DNA of 64,000 nt, from assembly GCA_008638015.1 (NCBI GenBank), contig VTPD01000001.1:42885-106884 (forward strand), written 5' to 3'. This DNA comes from Pelagibacteraceae bacterium. Its GTDB lineage: Bacteria; Pseudomonadota; Alphaproteobacteria; Pelagibacterales; Pelagibacteraceae. The stretch's first letter is position 1. Every line of letters begins with the position of its first letter. A program made the translations under genes and the position numbers. Below the pieces are notes generated by a model. It searched no databases. It was not told the origin of the DNA and worked only from the letters and a program-made list of their open reading frames with translations. Below are positions 11,028-22,298 of this stretch, piece by piece.

Positions 11028-11567
11028 ATGGACACACAAAATTGGCATGGAACTACAATAGTTTTGGTACGAAAGAATAATGAAGTAGTTGTTGCTGGAG
11101 ATGGACAAGTTAGCATCGGCAACACTGTTATGAAAAGTACTGCAAAGAAAGTAAGAAAAATAGAAAGTAGGGGTGTAATAGCTGGCTTTGCTGGATCTAC
11201 AGCAGATGCATTTACGTTATTTGAAAGACTGGAGTCAAAATTAGAAAAACATGGAGGTCAATTAACTAGAGCTGCCGTTGAGTTAGCTAAAGATTGGCGA
11301 ACAGACAAGTATTTAAGAAAGTTAGAAGCTTTAATGGCAGTGGCCGATAAGGAAAAAAGTTTTATTGTTAGTGGAATGGGTGATGTCTTAGAACCTGAGC
11401 ATGGAGTAATTGCAATAGGTTCTGGTGGAAATTATGCATTAGCAGCAGCTAGAGTGCTTTTGGAAGAAACTAACAAATCAGCTGAAGAAATTGCAAGAAG
11501 ATCTATTGAAATCGCATCTGAAATTTGCGTATTTACAAATAATAATATCACCATCGAAAAATTATAA
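11028..11567 (+). CDS. hslV: ATP-dependent protease subunit HslV
   Basis: [31 protein letters not shown]. Confidence 0.97.
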   Translation: MDTQNWHGTTIVLVRKNNEVVVAGDGQVSIGNTVMKSTAKKVRKIESRGVIAGFAGSTADAFTLFERLESKLEKHGGQLTRAAVELAKDWRTDKYLRKLEALMAVADKEKSFIVSGMGDVLEPEHGVIAIGSGGNYALAAARVLLEETNKSAEEIARRSIEIASEICVFTNNNITIEKL

Positions 11568-12887
11568 ATGGAAGAAGAAAAAAAAATTGTTTCGTTCTCT
11601 CCAAGAGAGATTGTGTCTGAATTAGATCGATACGTAATTGGACAAAAAGATGCAAAAAAAGCTGTGGCAATTGCATTACGTAACAGATGGAGAAGACAAG
11701 AGCTTCCTCCAGAATTGAAAGAGGAAGTGCTACCAAAAAATATTTTAATGGTGGGCCCAACTGGGGTTGGAAAAACAGAAATTTCACGAAGATTGTCTAA
11801 ATTAGCGGAAGCTCCATTTATTAAAGTTGAAGCAACTAAATTTACAGAGGTGGGTTATGTTGGAAAAGATGTAGAACAAATCATTAGAGATTTAATTGAA
11901 ATCGCAATTGCTCTCATAAAAGACAAAAAAAGAAAAGAAGTAGAAGCTAAATCGCAATTAGCTTCTGAAGAAAGAGTACTAGATGCACTAGTTGGAAACA
12001 ATGCAACTCCTGCAACGAGAGAAAGTTTTAGAAAAAGATTAAGAGCTGGAGACCTAGATAATACTATTATTGAAATATCAGTTCAAGAAAATCCATCCAT
12101 GCCTTCTTTTGAAATACCTGGAATGCAAGGTGGTGTGGGCATGATTAGTATTGGTGATATTTTGGGTAAAGGAATGGGTGCTAAGAAAAAGAAAAAGAAA
12201 ATGACTGTCAAAGAATCATATGAATATTTAATACAAGAGGAATCTGACAAGTTAATTGATCAAGACCAAATTATTAAAGAAGCAAAATTTTCTGTTGAAA
12301 ATAATGGAATCGTTTTTTTAGATGAGATTGATAAAGTTTCAGCAAGAAGTGAAAGGTCTGGGACCGACGTTTCAAGAGAGGGTGTTCAAAGAGATTTGCT
12401 GCCCTTAATTGAGGGAACCACTGTAAATACAAAGCATGGTCCCATTAAAACAGATCATATTTTATTTATTGCCTCAGGAGCCTTTCAATTAGCAAAACCA
12501 TCGGATTTACTACCTGAATTACAAGGTAGATTGCCAATTCGTGTTGAATTACAGCCACTTACCAAAGAGGATTTTATTAAGATTTTGAAAGAACCAGATA
12601 ATAGTTTGATTAAACAATACGTGGGCTTAATGAAAACTGAAAATGTTGAACTTCAGTTCACAGATGACGGTATTGAGACATTAGCAGATATTTCAACTCA
12701 CATAAATTCTACTATTGAAAATATTGGAGCAAGAAGACTTCATACAATTATTGAAAAGGTTTTAGAAGAAATCAGCTTCACCGCTCCAGATAAAAGTGGT
12801 GAAAAAGTTATAGTGGATAAACAATTTGTAGAAAAAAATATTGGCAATATTATTAAAGATAAAGATTTATCTAAATTTATTTTATAA
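11568..12887 (+). CDS. hslU: ATP-dependent protease ATPase HslU
   Basis: [47 protein letters not shown]. Confidence 0.97.
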   Translation: MEEEKKIVSFSPREIVSELDRYVIGQKDAKKAVAIALRNRWRRQELPPELKEEVLPKNILMVGPTGVGKTEISRRLSKLAEAPFIKVEATKFTEVGYVGKDVEQIIRDLIEIAIALIKDKKRKEVEAKSQLASEERVLDALVGNNATPATRESFRKRLRAGDLDNTIIEISVQENPSMPSFEIPGMQGGVGMISIGDILGKGMGAKKKKKKMTVKESYEYLIQEESDKLIDQDQIIKEAKFSVENNGIVFLDEIDKVSARSERSGTDVSREGVQRDLLPLIEGTTVNTKHGPIKTDHILFIASGAFQLAKPSDLLPELQGRLPIRVELQPLTKEDFIKILKEPDNSLIKQYVGLMKTENVELQFTDDGIETLADISTHINSTIENIGARRLHTIIEKVLEEISFTAPDKSGEKVIVDKQFVEKNIGNIIKDKDLSKFIL

Positions 12888-13322
12888 TTTTTTTAACGTT
12901 ACTATCATAGAACCCTCCCCACCCAATTTAATTGGACTCGGCTCTATAGAAACTAATATTTTTGCAAAGTTCTTTTGGAGATAATCTGGTACTGCATATT
13001 TTAACAAGCTTAAATCTTTAGATGCATAGGGGTCTTGCTCCTTGTTAGAATGAAGACCTTTGCCTGTAATAATTAGTATTTTTTTAATTTTTTTTTCTTC
13101 AGCAAAACTCATTAATTGATCTATTTTTTGAAATGCTTCATCAATAGTATAGCCATGCAGATCTACTCTTAGATCAAAAATATTAGGGCTTGAATGGTGA
13201 GTAACTGGATGTAATTTTTGATCCTTATCTTCAACTACATTTGTTTGATTAATAAACTTATTCCAAACTTCTAAATCTTCTTTAGAAATTTTAGTGCTTG
13301 GTCTCTTGTCCAGTTTCTTCAC
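12882..13322 (-). CDS. Smr/MutS2-type domain protein
   Basis: [18 protein letters not shown]...[11 protein letters not shown] Smr motifs. Confidence 0.88.
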   Translation of the reverse strand: MKKLDKRPSTKISKEDLEVWNKFINQTNVVEDKDQKLHPVTHHSSPNIFDLRVDLHGYTIDEAFQKIDQLMSFAEEKKIKKILIITGKGLHSNKEQDPYASKDLSLLKYAVPDYLQKNFAKILVSIEPSPIKLGGEGSMIVTLKKL

Positions 13323-13908
13323 TAGAAAGCTCTGTTAAGTACCAAGTTAAATCTTTATCTTTTAAATCTCTTTCAAAGCTCCATACATCAGTTGTAACTT
13401 TTGTTTTTTCAGGATCACCTTCGATCACTTCTCCTTTTTCATTTTTTAAGCAAGTAATGATCTCGCTTACAAATCTAGCAGTTACTTTGTATTTAGTTCC
13501 TTCGTTGGCTATTTTATCAATAGATAATTTTTTTATTCCAATAAAAGTCAATTCAGATTTTAACTTTTTTTCATTGCGCTCATCAATAATTAACGAAAAA
13601 TCTTCATACAATTTTTTATTTAAAAGCGATTTTAATGTAGCTTTGTCTCCGCTGGCAAAAGCATTGATAATCATTTCGTAAGCGTACTCTGCACCTTTTT
13701 TAAATACTGCCTCATCAAAAGATGGTTCTTTTGATTTTTCTTGCACATCTTGAACGAATGAAAAGTTTTCTTGAGCTTTTTTTAAAAAATCATGTTTAAT
13801 AGGAGCATTGTCAGCTCCTTTTCCTAGAACATTTCTTAGACGTAAAAAAATAAATCCTGCCAGCATTGCTAGCAAAATAATATCTATATAGCCGAAATTT
13901 TCACTCAT
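13291..13908 (-). CDS. Tim44/TimA-domain protein
   Basis: Single N-terminal TM plus Tim44-like C-terminal domain. Start set at MSENFGYIDIILLAMLAGFIFLRLRNVLGKG rather than the longest ORF (13941). Confidence 0.78.
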   Translation of the reverse strand: MSENFGYIDIILLAMLAGFIFLRLRNVLGKGADNAPIKHDFLKKAQENFSFVQDVQEKSKEPSFDEAVFKKGAEYAYEMIINAFASGDKATLKSLLNKKLYEDFSLIIDERNEKKLKSELTFIGIKKLSIDKIANEGTKYKVTARFVSEIITCLKNEKGEVIEGDPEKTKVTTDVWSFERDLKDKDLTWYLTELSSEETGQETKH

Positions 13909-13957
13909 AGTTGTAATCTTAATAATAGTAATTATGTACAATATTAAATCATATATT

Positions 13958-14368
13958 ATGCAATTTACACTATTAATTTTAATCTTATTGCCGCTATTTG
14001 AAGTTTACCTAATGATTAAAATAGGTTCGGTTATTGGTGCTTTCAATACTATCTCCATTACTATTTTTACTGCAGTATTGGGCATGTACTTTGTGAAGCA
14101 ACAGGGGCTATCTACTCTAAGATCTGTACTTGAAAATTTGCGCGCAGATAGAAATTCAATCAGCGAAATATTGCATGGATTTTGCTTGGTAATTGCAGCT
14201 TTTTTACTAATATTACCTGGATTCATTACTGATTTTTTTGGTTTTTTATTGCTTGTGCCATATAGTAGAGATTGGTTTTTAAAAAATTTTATTCCAAAAA
14301 AAGAAAGCGATATCAATATAATTGAAATTAACCCGGAGGAAGTAGAAGAGCATGACCGATTCAAATAA
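13958..14368 (+). CDS. fxsA: FxsA-family membrane protein
   Basis: LPLFEVYLMIKIGSVIGAF...; longest ORF starts at 13934 but MQFTLL at 13958 is the likelier start. Confidence 0.82.
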   Translation: MQFTLLILILLPLFEVYLMIKIGSVIGAFNTISITIFTAVLGMYFVKQQGLSTLRSVLENLRADRNSISEILHGFCLVIAAFLLILPGFITDFFGFLLLVPYSRDWFLKNFIPKKESDINIIEINPEEVEEHDRFK

Positions 14369-14795
14369 TTCAAATTATGAAATAGTAGCAAAATATATTA
14401 AGGATATTTCTTTTGAAATTCCAAATCCGGATTGTTTTGTAGATGCGGCGAGAGGTTTAAATGAATATTCAACAAAGCTAGATTTAAATAGTCAGCCCTA
14501 TAAAAATAATCTTATCGAATTAAATTGTAAATTTTTGTTAGAGGCACCTGATACAGCTCAAAATAAAATTCATGCTGAGATTTGTCTTTCAATAATTTTT
14601 AAAATTATTAATAAGGATCTAACTGCTGACCAAGTAAAGAAATTAATTTTAGTTACTTTGCCAACAGAAAATTTTTCTTTTATGAAGGAAATGGTAACTT
14701 TTCTTTTTCAAAAATCTGGATTTAAAGGTTTTAATTTTAATAAAGAAGTTGATTTTGAAGCTTTGTATAAACAACAATTTCCTACTTCAGCATAA
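14352..14795 (+). CDS. secB: SecB-like protein-export chaperone
   Basis: YIKDISFEIPNP N-terminus; context beside dnaQ-coaE-aroE. Confidence 0.72.
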   Translation: MTDSNNSNYEIVAKYIKDISFEIPNPDCFVDAARGLNEYSTKLDLNSQPYKNNLIELNCKFLLEAPDTAQNKIHAEICLSIIFKIINKDLTADQVKKLILVTLPTENFSFMKEMVTFLFQKSGFKGFNFNKEVDFEALYKQQFPTSA

Positions 14796-15459
14796 AGGAT
14801 TTCGGGACCTGGGTTTCTAAAAATTTTTTATGCAATTGTTTTTCTTCTTCACTAATAGTAACAATTAATTTTTCTCTATTCTCATTAATTACATGAGCCG
14901 AGTTAATTTCTGCAATCGTAGCTTGGGTTTGTTGTAAATCTAATAGGGGTTCTTTTTTTTCTAAAAGCTCAATATAAACTTCCGTCAACAACTGACAGTC
15001 TAATAAAGCTGAATGCTTTTCTCTTTTAGAAGTATCAATTTTAAATCTTTTACATAAAGCATCCAAACTAGCCTGCGAGCCTGGGAATTTTTGTCTAGCC
15101 AACATCAGGGTATCTACTACTCTGTCTTTCGCAATGGGCTCCAAATCTTGGTCCTGTAGGGCTTTATTCAAGAAAGCCAGGTCAAAATCTGCGTTATGGA
15201 TCACCAACTTAGAATCCTTAATAAAAGCCAAGAATTCCTTAGCAACATTTTTAAAAGTTGGTTTGTCTCTTAAAAATTCCCTTGTAATTCCATGTGTTTG
15301 ATAGGCGCCATCCGAAATATCCATTTCTGGATTAATAAAAACATGAAATTGATTTTTTGTCGGTATTTGATTGTCTAATTCAATACAGGCAATTTCAATA
15401 ATTTTATCAGAATTAAATGACAATCCTGTGGTTTCGGTATCTAGTATAACTTCAATCAT
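14782..15459 (-). CDS. dnaQ: DNA polymerase III epsilon subunit (exonuclease)
   Basis: VILDTETTGLSFNSDKIIEIACIEL ExoI motif; HNADFDLAFLNKAL. Confidence 0.95.
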   Translation of the reverse strand: MIEVILDTETTGLSFNSDKIIEIACIELDNQIPTKNQFHVFINPEMDISDGAYQTHGITREFLRDKPTFKNVAKEFLAFIKDSKLVIHNADFDLAFLNKALQDQDLEPIAKDRVVDTLMLARQKFPGSQASLDALCKRFKIDTSKREKHSALLDCQLLTEVYIELLEKKEPLLDLQQTQATIAEINSAHVINENREKLIVTISEEEKQLHKKFLETQVPKSFMLK

Positions 15460-16036
15460 TTATAACAATTCTACCAAGAAGCTCTTTTACTCTCAACTGC
15501 ATAGTTTTTTTATTATAATTATTTACTAACACAAAGTCTGCCAATAGTTTTTTTTCTTCGATTGGCAATTGTATTTTGCGCAAAATAGAAATCATTTTTT
15601 TATTATAACTTGGTCTTTGTTTTAATTTTGCATCTAACAGTTTTTGATTAGCATCAATGCAAATAATAACATCCTCGGGTTCATGTAATTTATTTTCTAA
15701 TAAAAGCGGTATATCCATTATGACTACTTTTTTGTTTTTATTTTTTTGTAAAAATAATTTCATTTTTTTTCTTACCTCAGGATGAACAATTTTAATTATT
15801 TTTTTTAAATTATTTTGATTACTGCTAATGGCCTGAATTAACTCTTGTTTATCAATTGGATACGAAGCAATATATTTAGATAAAGTTTTCTTTAACTTTG
15901 CAAAAATAGATTTTTGCTTGTAAACATTTGAAACTTCTTCATCTGCATTAAAAATGGGAAACTTTTTTCCCGCCAATAATTTTGAAATATAGGTTTTGCC
16001 TGATCCAATGGAGCCAACAACGCAAATTTTTATCAT
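15452..16036 (-). CDS. coaE: Dephospho-CoA kinase
   Basis: VVGSIGSGKTYISKLLAG P-loop; DIPLLLENKL; gene order dnaQ-coaE-aroE. Confidence 0.9.
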   Translation of the reverse strand: MIKICVVGSIGSGKTYISKLLAGKKFPIFNADEEVSNVYKQKSIFAKLKKTLSKYIASYPIDKQELIQAISSNQNNLKKIIKIVHPEVRKKMKLFLQKNKNKKVVIMDIPLLLENKLHEPEDVIICIDANQKLLDAKLKQRPSYNKKMISILRKIQLPIEEKKLLADFVLVNNYNKKTMQLRVKELLGRIVIND

Positions 16037-16038
16037 CT

Positions 16039-16845
16039 TTATAATTCTAATTTTTTAATTAGTTCTTGATTAATTTCAGGTTTAATCCCTGTCCAAATTT
16101 CAAAAGCTTTTTGCGCCTGATATAGAAACATTTTTAATCCATTGATTACTATACAGTTTTTTTCTTTAGCTTTTTTTAAAAAAGTTGTTTCTAAGGGATT
16201 GTAAATAACATCATAAACAAAAGTATTTTGATTAAGTTTATCAAATGGTATTTCTAAGTTAGAACTGCCAGGCAACCCAAGGCTAGTTGCATTAATAATT
16301 ATATCTACCATTAAATTAATTTTTAAATCTGACCAAGAAACCACTTTAACCAATGACGTAAATTTTTTTTGTAAAGCTATAGCTTTTTCTTCCGTTCTGT
16401 TGGTTAAGTAAATTTGCTCCATTCCCATTTCTTTTAATGCAACAATAATAGATGGGGCCACTCCGCCTGATCCAATTAAAAGTGCTGATTTTAATGGTTT
16501 ATTTAAGGTAACTTCTTCCAAAGATTGGCGAAACCCAAAAATATCAGTGTTGTCGCCTATAATTTTACCCGCTCTTTTAAATACTGTATTCACAGAGTTG
16601 GATAATTTAGCTTGGTCAGAAAGCTCATCTAGGTAAGGAATAATAATTTGCTTAAAGGGAACCGTAATATTAACTCCATGTATTTCGTCTAATTTTATTT
16701 GATGAACAATTTTGCTCAATCCTTTTTCGTCTGTCTGAATTTTATCATAATCAGAATTAATATTATATTTACTAAACCAGTAATTATGTACCGTTGGTGA
16801 TTTTGAATGCTGAATGGGATTTCCTATTACAAAAAATTTTTTCAT
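16039..16845 (-). CDS. aroE: Shikimate dehydrogenase
   Basis: FVIGNPIQHSKSPTVHNYWF; GVNITVPFKQ; LIGSGGVAPSI. Confidence 0.95.
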   Translation of the reverse strand: MKKFFVIGNPIQHSKSPTVHNYWFSKYNINSDYDKIQTDEKGLSKIVHQIKLDEIHGVNITVPFKQIIIPYLDELSDQAKLSNSVNTVFKRAGKIIGDNTDIFGFRQSLEEVTLNKPLKSALLIGSGGVAPSIIVALKEMGMEQIYLTNRTEEKAIALQKKFTSLVKVVSWSDLKINLMVDIIINATSLGLPGSSNLEIPFDKLNQNTFVYDVIYNPLETTFLKKAKEKNCIVINGLKMFLYQAQKAFEIWTGIKPEINQELIKKLEL

Positions 16846-17432
16846 TTTGCTTGATGTGTAAAATAATGAACAACTGGTTGTATGGGCATTCCCAATATAG
16901 AATTTAAGTCTCCCTCTATATGCGTAAATAATTTTTTTCCTTGTCCTTCTATTTGATAAACCCCATATTGTTGCAAAATACCTAGGTCTATTTCTTCTAA
17001 ATAATTGTTGATTTCTTCATCAGATAAATTTTTCATTTTTAGGATACAGGTATTATTAAAATGCCAAACCATACTTCCATTTTTAGATACACAAATTGCA
17101 TTATGTAGTTTGTGTTCCTTGTTATTTAATTTAAGCAAAATATTTTTAGCTTCCGCTTTGCTCACTGGTTTACTAATACAGACGTTATCCAAATCCAACA
17201 CCTGATCTGCACCCAGGACATAGTGTTGCTCAAATTTACTACTTATTCTATTTGCTTTGTGTTCTGCTAAACTTTTGGCAATTGCAATACAGCTAGCTCC
17301 GTTAGCCATCATAGACAGTTTAATTTCTTCTTCGTCTACATTCGACGGTTCAGCCCTTACTTTAAAATTAGCATCTTCCAAAACTTTTTTTCTTATTGCA
17401 CTTTTAGAAGCTAAAATAATATTATCAATCAT
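16842..17432 (-). CDS. maf: Maf-family nucleotide pyrophosphatase
   Basis: IILASKSAIRKKVLEDA; LGADQVL. Confidence 0.92.
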   Translation of the reverse strand: MIDNIILASKSAIRKKVLEDANFKVRAEPSNVDEEEIKLSMMANGASCIAIAKSLAEHKANRISSKFEQHYVLGADQVLDLDNVCISKPVSKAEAKNILLKLNNKEHKLHNAICVSKNGSMVWHFNNTCILKMKNLSDEEINNYLEEIDLGILQQYGVYQIEGQGKKLFTHIEGDLNSILGMPIQPVVHYFTHQAK

Positions 17433-18244
17433 GCATTTTTTTTAATCTCATAAATTTTAACTATCGCAGCGGCAGTTTCTTCCACTGATTTTCGTGTTAC
17501 ATCTATGGTTGGTATTTTATGCGAGGCAAATAATTTTTTTGACTTATTGATTTCGTCTTGGATTAAATCAATATTAGCATAGTTTGAATCGGGTTTATCA
17601 TTTAATAAATTTATTCTAGTTTTTCTTATGTCCTCGAGACGCTTTGGGTCAACTACCAAACCTACAAGCATTGCTTTAGACTCAAATATATATTCAGGCA
17701 CTGTTTGATGGGGGACCAAAGGAATATTTGCAGTTTTAAAACCTTTTTCTCCAAGGTAAATGGATGTTGGAGTTTTGCTTGTTCTGCTTACGCCCATAAT
17801 AATAATATCAGCATCAACCATGCTTTCAAGTTGCTGCCCGTCATCATGAGCAAGCGTATATTGTATGGCTTCAATTTTTTTATAATATTCTTTATTTAAT
17901 TCATGCTGACCACTAGGCCTTCCACTTGCCTTTTGTTCAAATAATTTTTCAAATCCTGGAATTAAATGATCCAAAACACCAAAGCAGGGAATACCAAGGG
18001 ACTGACTTTGACTTTTAATAAAATTTGTCGTTGCGGGCTCAACTAAAGTATAAATTATAATCGAATTTTCAGTTTTTCTACATTTTTCAATTAATTGGGC
18101 TGTTTGGGCACTAGTTCTGATAAATGAAAAATGGTGAAGGTTATATTCTAAAGTTCTAAATTGGGCTTTAATTGCAAGAAAAATACGATCTAAAGTTTCT
18201 CCCGTTGAATCTGATACTAAAAAAAAATTATATTTTTTGTTCAT
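17429..18244 (-). CDS. Pyruvate, phosphate dikinase regulatory protein-type kinase/phosphorylase (DUF299)
   Basis: LVSDSTGETLDRIFLAIKAQF; DADIIIMGVSRTSKTPTSIYLG. Confidence 0.92.
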   Translation of the reverse strand: MNKKYNFFLVSDSTGETLDRIFLAIKAQFRTLEYNLHHFSFIRTSAQTAQLIEKCRKTENSIIIYTLVEPATTNFIKSQSQSLGIPCFGVLDHLIPGFEKLFEQKASGRPSGQHELNKEYYKKIEAIQYTLAHDDGQQLESMVDADIIIMGVSRTSKTPTSIYLGEKGFKTANIPLVPHQTVPEYIFESKAMLVGLVVDPKRLEDIRKTRINLLNDKPDSNYANIDLIQDEINKSKKLFASHKIPTIDVTRKSVEETAAAIVKIYEIKKNA

Positions 18245-18511
18245 AAGCTTGTTAATAAATATCTATAACTTAAAATTATACATTTATCATCATTGGCCAA
18301 CTGGCTTATTCGACAGATCTATTGTTTTTTCACAAAAAAACTAAGTTTAGTAAAAAAAAAATTTACAAGTTAGTTATGTTTATAACTTAAACAAATATGA
18401 TAAATTATTCATAATTCTTATAAAAAAACAATGAACAACTTGTGAATAAAAACTTAACCCCAAAACTAACATCTCCTACCAATACCAATACTTTAATTAA
18501 ATATTATATAT
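18245..18511. other. oriC: Candidate chromosomal replication origin (oriC)
   Basis: AT-rich 267-bp gap between divergent ppsR-type gene and hemE; perfect DnaA box TTATTCACA (reverse strand, 18441-18449), one-mismatch boxes TTTTTCACA (18326-18334) and TTATTCATA (18405-18413). Confidence 0.65.
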
Positions 18512-19525
18512 ATGAGTAATTTAATCTTAAAGGCTTTAAAAAAAGAAAGACCTATCTGGTTAATGAGACAAGCAGGGAGATATTTAAAAGAATATCAAGT
18601 CATTAGAAAAAAACAAAAAAATTTTATCGATTTTTGTTTAAATTATAAAGCTGCAAGCAAAGTAACATTACAACCAATAAAAAGATTTGATCTAGATGCT
18701 GCAATAATTTTTTCAGATATTTTAATAATTCCATATGGCTTGGGACAAAAAGTTAATTTTAAACATAACGAGGGACCTATTTTGGGTTCTTATAATTTAA
18801 AAGAATTTAAAAAAAACAATAAACGAAAATTTTTATCAAAAGTTAAAAACGTCTATAAAGCAATTGAGTATACTAGAAAAAAATTAAATAAAAAAAAATC
18901 CCTTATAGGTTTTGCAGGATCTCCATGGACATTATTGGTTTATATTTTAAATAAAAAATCTCCGAAAAAAAACTTTAATTTAAATAAAATTATTCAAAAT
19001 AAAAAAGAAGTTGATAGTCTTTTAAAAATAATTGAAAAATTTATTTATATTCATATTGAACAACAAATTAAAAGTGGTGCAGACACGATTCAGTTATTTG
19101 ATAGTTGGGCCGGACTGTTAAATAAAAAAAATTTAAACAAATATTGTTATCAACCCAACAAAAGAATAGTAAAAAAAATTAAACAAAAATATCCGAACAT
19201 TCCTATTATTTGTTTTCCAAAGGGCTTACATAAAAATATTGTGCAATTTTGCAATATAGTTAAACCAGATTGTTTAAGCATTGATAGTAAGGCAGATGTT
19301 AATCTTATAAATAAAAAAATATCTTCTAAAACAATTATTCAAGGAGGGCTCGATCCAAAGTTTTTATTAGGAAATAAAAAAGCATGTGAGAAAAAAGCGT
19401 TATTTTATCTAAGAAAATTTAAACACAGGCCCTATATTTTTAATCTTGGTCACGGAGTGGACAAAAAAACCAAACCAACCGCTGTTCAGCGCCTGGTTAA
19501 AGTAGTAAGAAAGTTTCAATCATGA
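18512..19525 (+). CDS. hemE: Uroporphyrinogen decarboxylase
   Basis: RPIWLMRQAGRYLKEYQVIR; GFAGSPWTLLVYIL; NLGHGV. Confidence 0.96.
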   Translation: MSNLILKALKKERPIWLMRQAGRYLKEYQVIRKKQKNFIDFCLNYKAASKVTLQPIKRFDLDAAIIFSDILIIPYGLGQKVNFKHNEGPILGSYNLKEFKKNNKRKFLSKVKNVYKAIEYTRKKLNKKKSLIGFAGSPWTLLVYILNKKSPKKNFNLNKIIQNKKEVDSLLKIIEKFIYIHIEQQIKSGADTIQLFDSWAGLLNKKNLNKYCYQPNKRIVKKIKQKYPNIPIICFPKGLHKNIVQFCNIVKPDCLSIDSKADVNLINKKISSKTIIQGGLDPKFLLGNKKACEKKALFYLRKFKHRPYIFNLGHGVDKKTKPTAVQRLVKVVRKFQS

Positions 19526-20538
19526 CTTTAGAACACGCAAAAAATCATCCAGAAGTAAAATTTGGAAAAACGGGCGTCCTTATTATTAATTTAGGAACAC
19601 CAGATAGTACTGGTTGGTGGGACATTAGAAAATATTTAAAAGAATTTTTATCAGACAGAAGAGTTATAGAAGTTAATCCTATTTTGTGGAAAATTATTTT
19701 AAATTTAATTATTTTAAATTTTAGGCCGCACAAAACAGCCCATGCCTACAAGCAAATCTGGCTTAAGGAGACCAACGAGTCTCCGCTGCGATATTATACC
19801 AGACAACAAGCACAGAAATTACAGGACAAATTTCGTGATCACGATGAAATTTTTTTAGATTTTGCTATGAGATATGGCAATCCAAGCATAGCTTCTAAAT
19901 TAAAAGAACTAAACGATAAGGGATGTGAAAACCTAATCATTTTGCCTCTATACCCACAGTATGCAGCGGCAACTACAGCAACAGTTTGTGACGAGGTATA
20001 TCGTAGTCTTATGAAAATGAGGTGGCAACCAAGTTTACAAATTATTCCACACTACGAATCTAATCCTTTGTACATAGAGGCATTAAGCAAAAGTATTACT
20101 AGTCATCTAAAAACTTTAAATTGGACACCAGACGTTATCCTTTCCTCTTATCATGGGATACCAAAGAAATATTTTACCAAGGGAGATCCCTATCATTGCT
20201 ATTGTCAAAAAACGAACCGGCTTTTAAAAGAAAGACACGGCAATTCAATTCCAATTGAACTTTCTTTTCAATCGCGTTTTGGCCCAGATGAATGGCTACA
20301 GCCCTATACAGACAAGACAATTGAAAAATTAGCAAAAGAGGGAAAAAAAAATTTGCTAATGATTTGTCCTGGCTTTGCTTCTGACTGCGTTGAAACTTTA
20401 GAAGAAATTAATATCCAAGGAAAAGAAACTTTTGAAGAGCACGGCGGAGAAAATTTTTCTATGGTCCCTTGTTTAAACGACAACGATGATCATATAAACT
20501 TATTAGAAAATTTAATAAAAAAATATTTGATTAAATGA
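19522..20538 (+). CDS. hemH: Ferrochelatase
   Basis: GVLIINLGTPDS; SYHGIPKKYF; CPGFASDCVETLEEI. Confidence 0.97.
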   Translation: MTLEHAKNHPEVKFGKTGVLIINLGTPDSTGWWDIRKYLKEFLSDRRVIEVNPILWKIILNLIILNFRPHKTAHAYKQIWLKETNESPLRYYTRQQAQKLQDKFRDHDEIFLDFAMRYGNPSIASKLKELNDKGCENLIILPLYPQYAAATTATVCDEVYRSLMKMRWQPSLQIIPHYESNPLYIEALSKSITSHLKTLNWTPDVILSSYHGIPKKYFTKGDPYHCYCQKTNRLLKERHGNSIPIELSFQSRFGPDEWLQPYTDKTIEKLAKEGKKNLLMICPGFASDCVETLEEINIQGKETFEEHGGENFSMVPCLNDNDDHINLLENLIKKYLIK

Positions 20539-20969
20539 GCATTTATCTTCTTTTAAAATCACTGCACATTATTGCTATTATAGCTTGGATGGCAGGACTT
20601 TTGTACTTGCCAAGAATTTATGTCTATCATTGTCAAACCACTTTTGGTTCAGAAGCCCATGAAAAATTTGTTCAAATGGAATACAGATTATTAAAATATA
20701 TTATGAATCCAGCCATGATTATTTCTTGGATATTGGGCATTGGATTAATTCATTCGCTGGGGCATGAGGTTGCAACACAGTTTTGGCTTCAATTAAAATT
20801 ATTTTTAGTGCTATTAATGTCAGGATTTCATGGATATCTAGGCGCTTGTAGAAAAAAATTTGAAAGCAACACAAACACAAAATCAGAAAAATTTTATAGA
20901 ATTATTAATGAGGTGCCGACAGTGCTCATGATTATAATTGTATTTCTTGTCGTTTTTAAACCCATCTAA
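20535..20969 (+). CDS. hemJ: Protoporphyrinogen oxidase HemJ
   Basis: SLHIIAIIAWMAGLLYLPRIYVYH; follows hemH. Confidence 0.92.
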   Translation: MSIYLLLKSLHIIAIIAWMAGLLYLPRIYVYHCQTTFGSEAHEKFVQMEYRLLKYIMNPAMIISWILGIGLIHSLGHEVATQFWLQLKLFLVLLMSGFHGYLGACRKKFESNTNTKSEKFYRIINEVPTVLMIIIVFLVVFKPI

Positions 20970-21029
20970 GCTTGCAAAAATTTAAATATCGAATATAAAT
21001 TACACAAGTATCCAAATTAACTTCCTTTA

Positions 21030-22298
21030 ATGAACCTCCAAGAACTAAAAGATAAATCACCAGCAGATTTAATACTAGAAGCAGAAAAGCTTGGTATTGA
21101 AAATCCAAGCACTATGAGAAAGCAAGAAATTTTATTTGCTATTCTTAAAAAATTTGCTGAAAAAAACGAACAAATAACTGCAAGTGGGGTACTAGAAACA
21201 TTACAAGACGGATTTGGTTTTTTGCGAGCCATGGAATCCAATTATTTACCTGGTCCAGATGATATTTATGTTAGCCCAAGTCAAATAAGAAGATTTGGAT
21301 TAAGAAAGGGAGATACGGTTGAAGGAGAAATTAGAGCGCCCAAAGAACAAGAAAGATATTTTGCTCTTTTAAAAGTTAATAAAATTAATTTTGAAGATCC
21401 TGAAAAAACAAAAAATAAAATTAACTTTGATAACTTAACTCCATTATATCCTCAGGAAAAAATTAAATTAGAAATTGAAAGCACCAAGATCGAAAAAAAA
21501 GCAGATGTTACAGCAAGATTAATTGATCTAGTTGCGCCTATTGGTAAGGGACAACGATCACTTATTGTGTCGCCACCACGAACAGGTAAAACGGTGGTAT
21601 TACAGAATATAGCTCATTCTATAACCACCAATCATCCGGAAGTTTATTTAATTGTTTTATTAATTGACGAGAGACCTGAAGAAGTAACAGATATGCAAAG
21701 ATCTGTTAGAGGTGAAGTGGTTAGTTCTACATTTGATGAGCCAGCAATGCGTCACGTCCAAGTAGCAGAAATGGTTATTGAAAAAGCTAAGCGTTTAGCG
21801 GAGCACAAAAAAGATGTTGTTATTCTTTTAGATTCTATCACTCGTCTAGGCAGAGCATACAATGCTGTTGTTCCTAGTTCAGGAAAAGTATTAACCGGTG
21901 GTGTAGATGCCAATGCATTGCAAAGACCAAAACGCTTTTTTGGTGCTGCAAGAAATATTGAAGAGGGAGGATCTCTTACTATTATTTCTACAGCTTTGAT
22001 TGAAACTGGTTCAAGAATGGATGAAGTTATTTTTGAAGAATTTAAAGGAACGGGTAACTCTGAAGTAATTATGGATAGAAAAGTTGCAGACAAAAGAATT
22101 TATCCAGCCATTGATATTACGAAGTCCGGAACAAGAAAAGAAGAATTACTTTTAACGAAAGACGAGCTTCAAAAAATGAATGTCTTGAGAAGAATTATTA
22201 ATCCTATGGGAACCATGGATGCAGTTGAGTTTTTAATTGGTAAATTAAGAGAGACAAAAAATAACGCAGAATTTTTTGACTCGATGAATAAAGGTTAA
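21030..22298 (+). CDS. rho: Transcription termination factor Rho
   Basis: [57 protein letters not shown]. Confidence 0.98.
   Translation: MNLQELKDKSPADLILEAEKLGIENPSTMRKQEILFAILKKFAEKNEQITASGVLETLQDGFGFLRAMESNYLPGPDDIYVSPSQIRRFGLRKGDTVEGEIRAPKEQERYFALLKVNKINFEDPEKTKNKINFDNLTPLYPQEKIKLEIESTKIEKKADVTARLIDLVAPIGKGQRSLIVSPPRTGKTVVLQNIAHSITTNHPEVYLIVLLIDERPEEVTDMQRSVRGEVVSSTFDEPAMRHVQVAEMVIEKAKRLAEHKKDVVILLDSITRLGRAYNAVVPSSGKVLTGGVDANALQRPKRFFGAARNIEEGGSLTIISTALIETGSRMDEVIFEEFKGTGNSEVIMDRKVADKRIYPAIDITKSGTRKEELLLTKDELQKMNVLRRIINPMGTMDAVEFLIGKLRETKNNAEFFDSMNKG

Noticed and set aside
13298-13681. 127-aa plus-strand ORF
   Set aside because: Antisense to the Tim44-like gene, no independent support.
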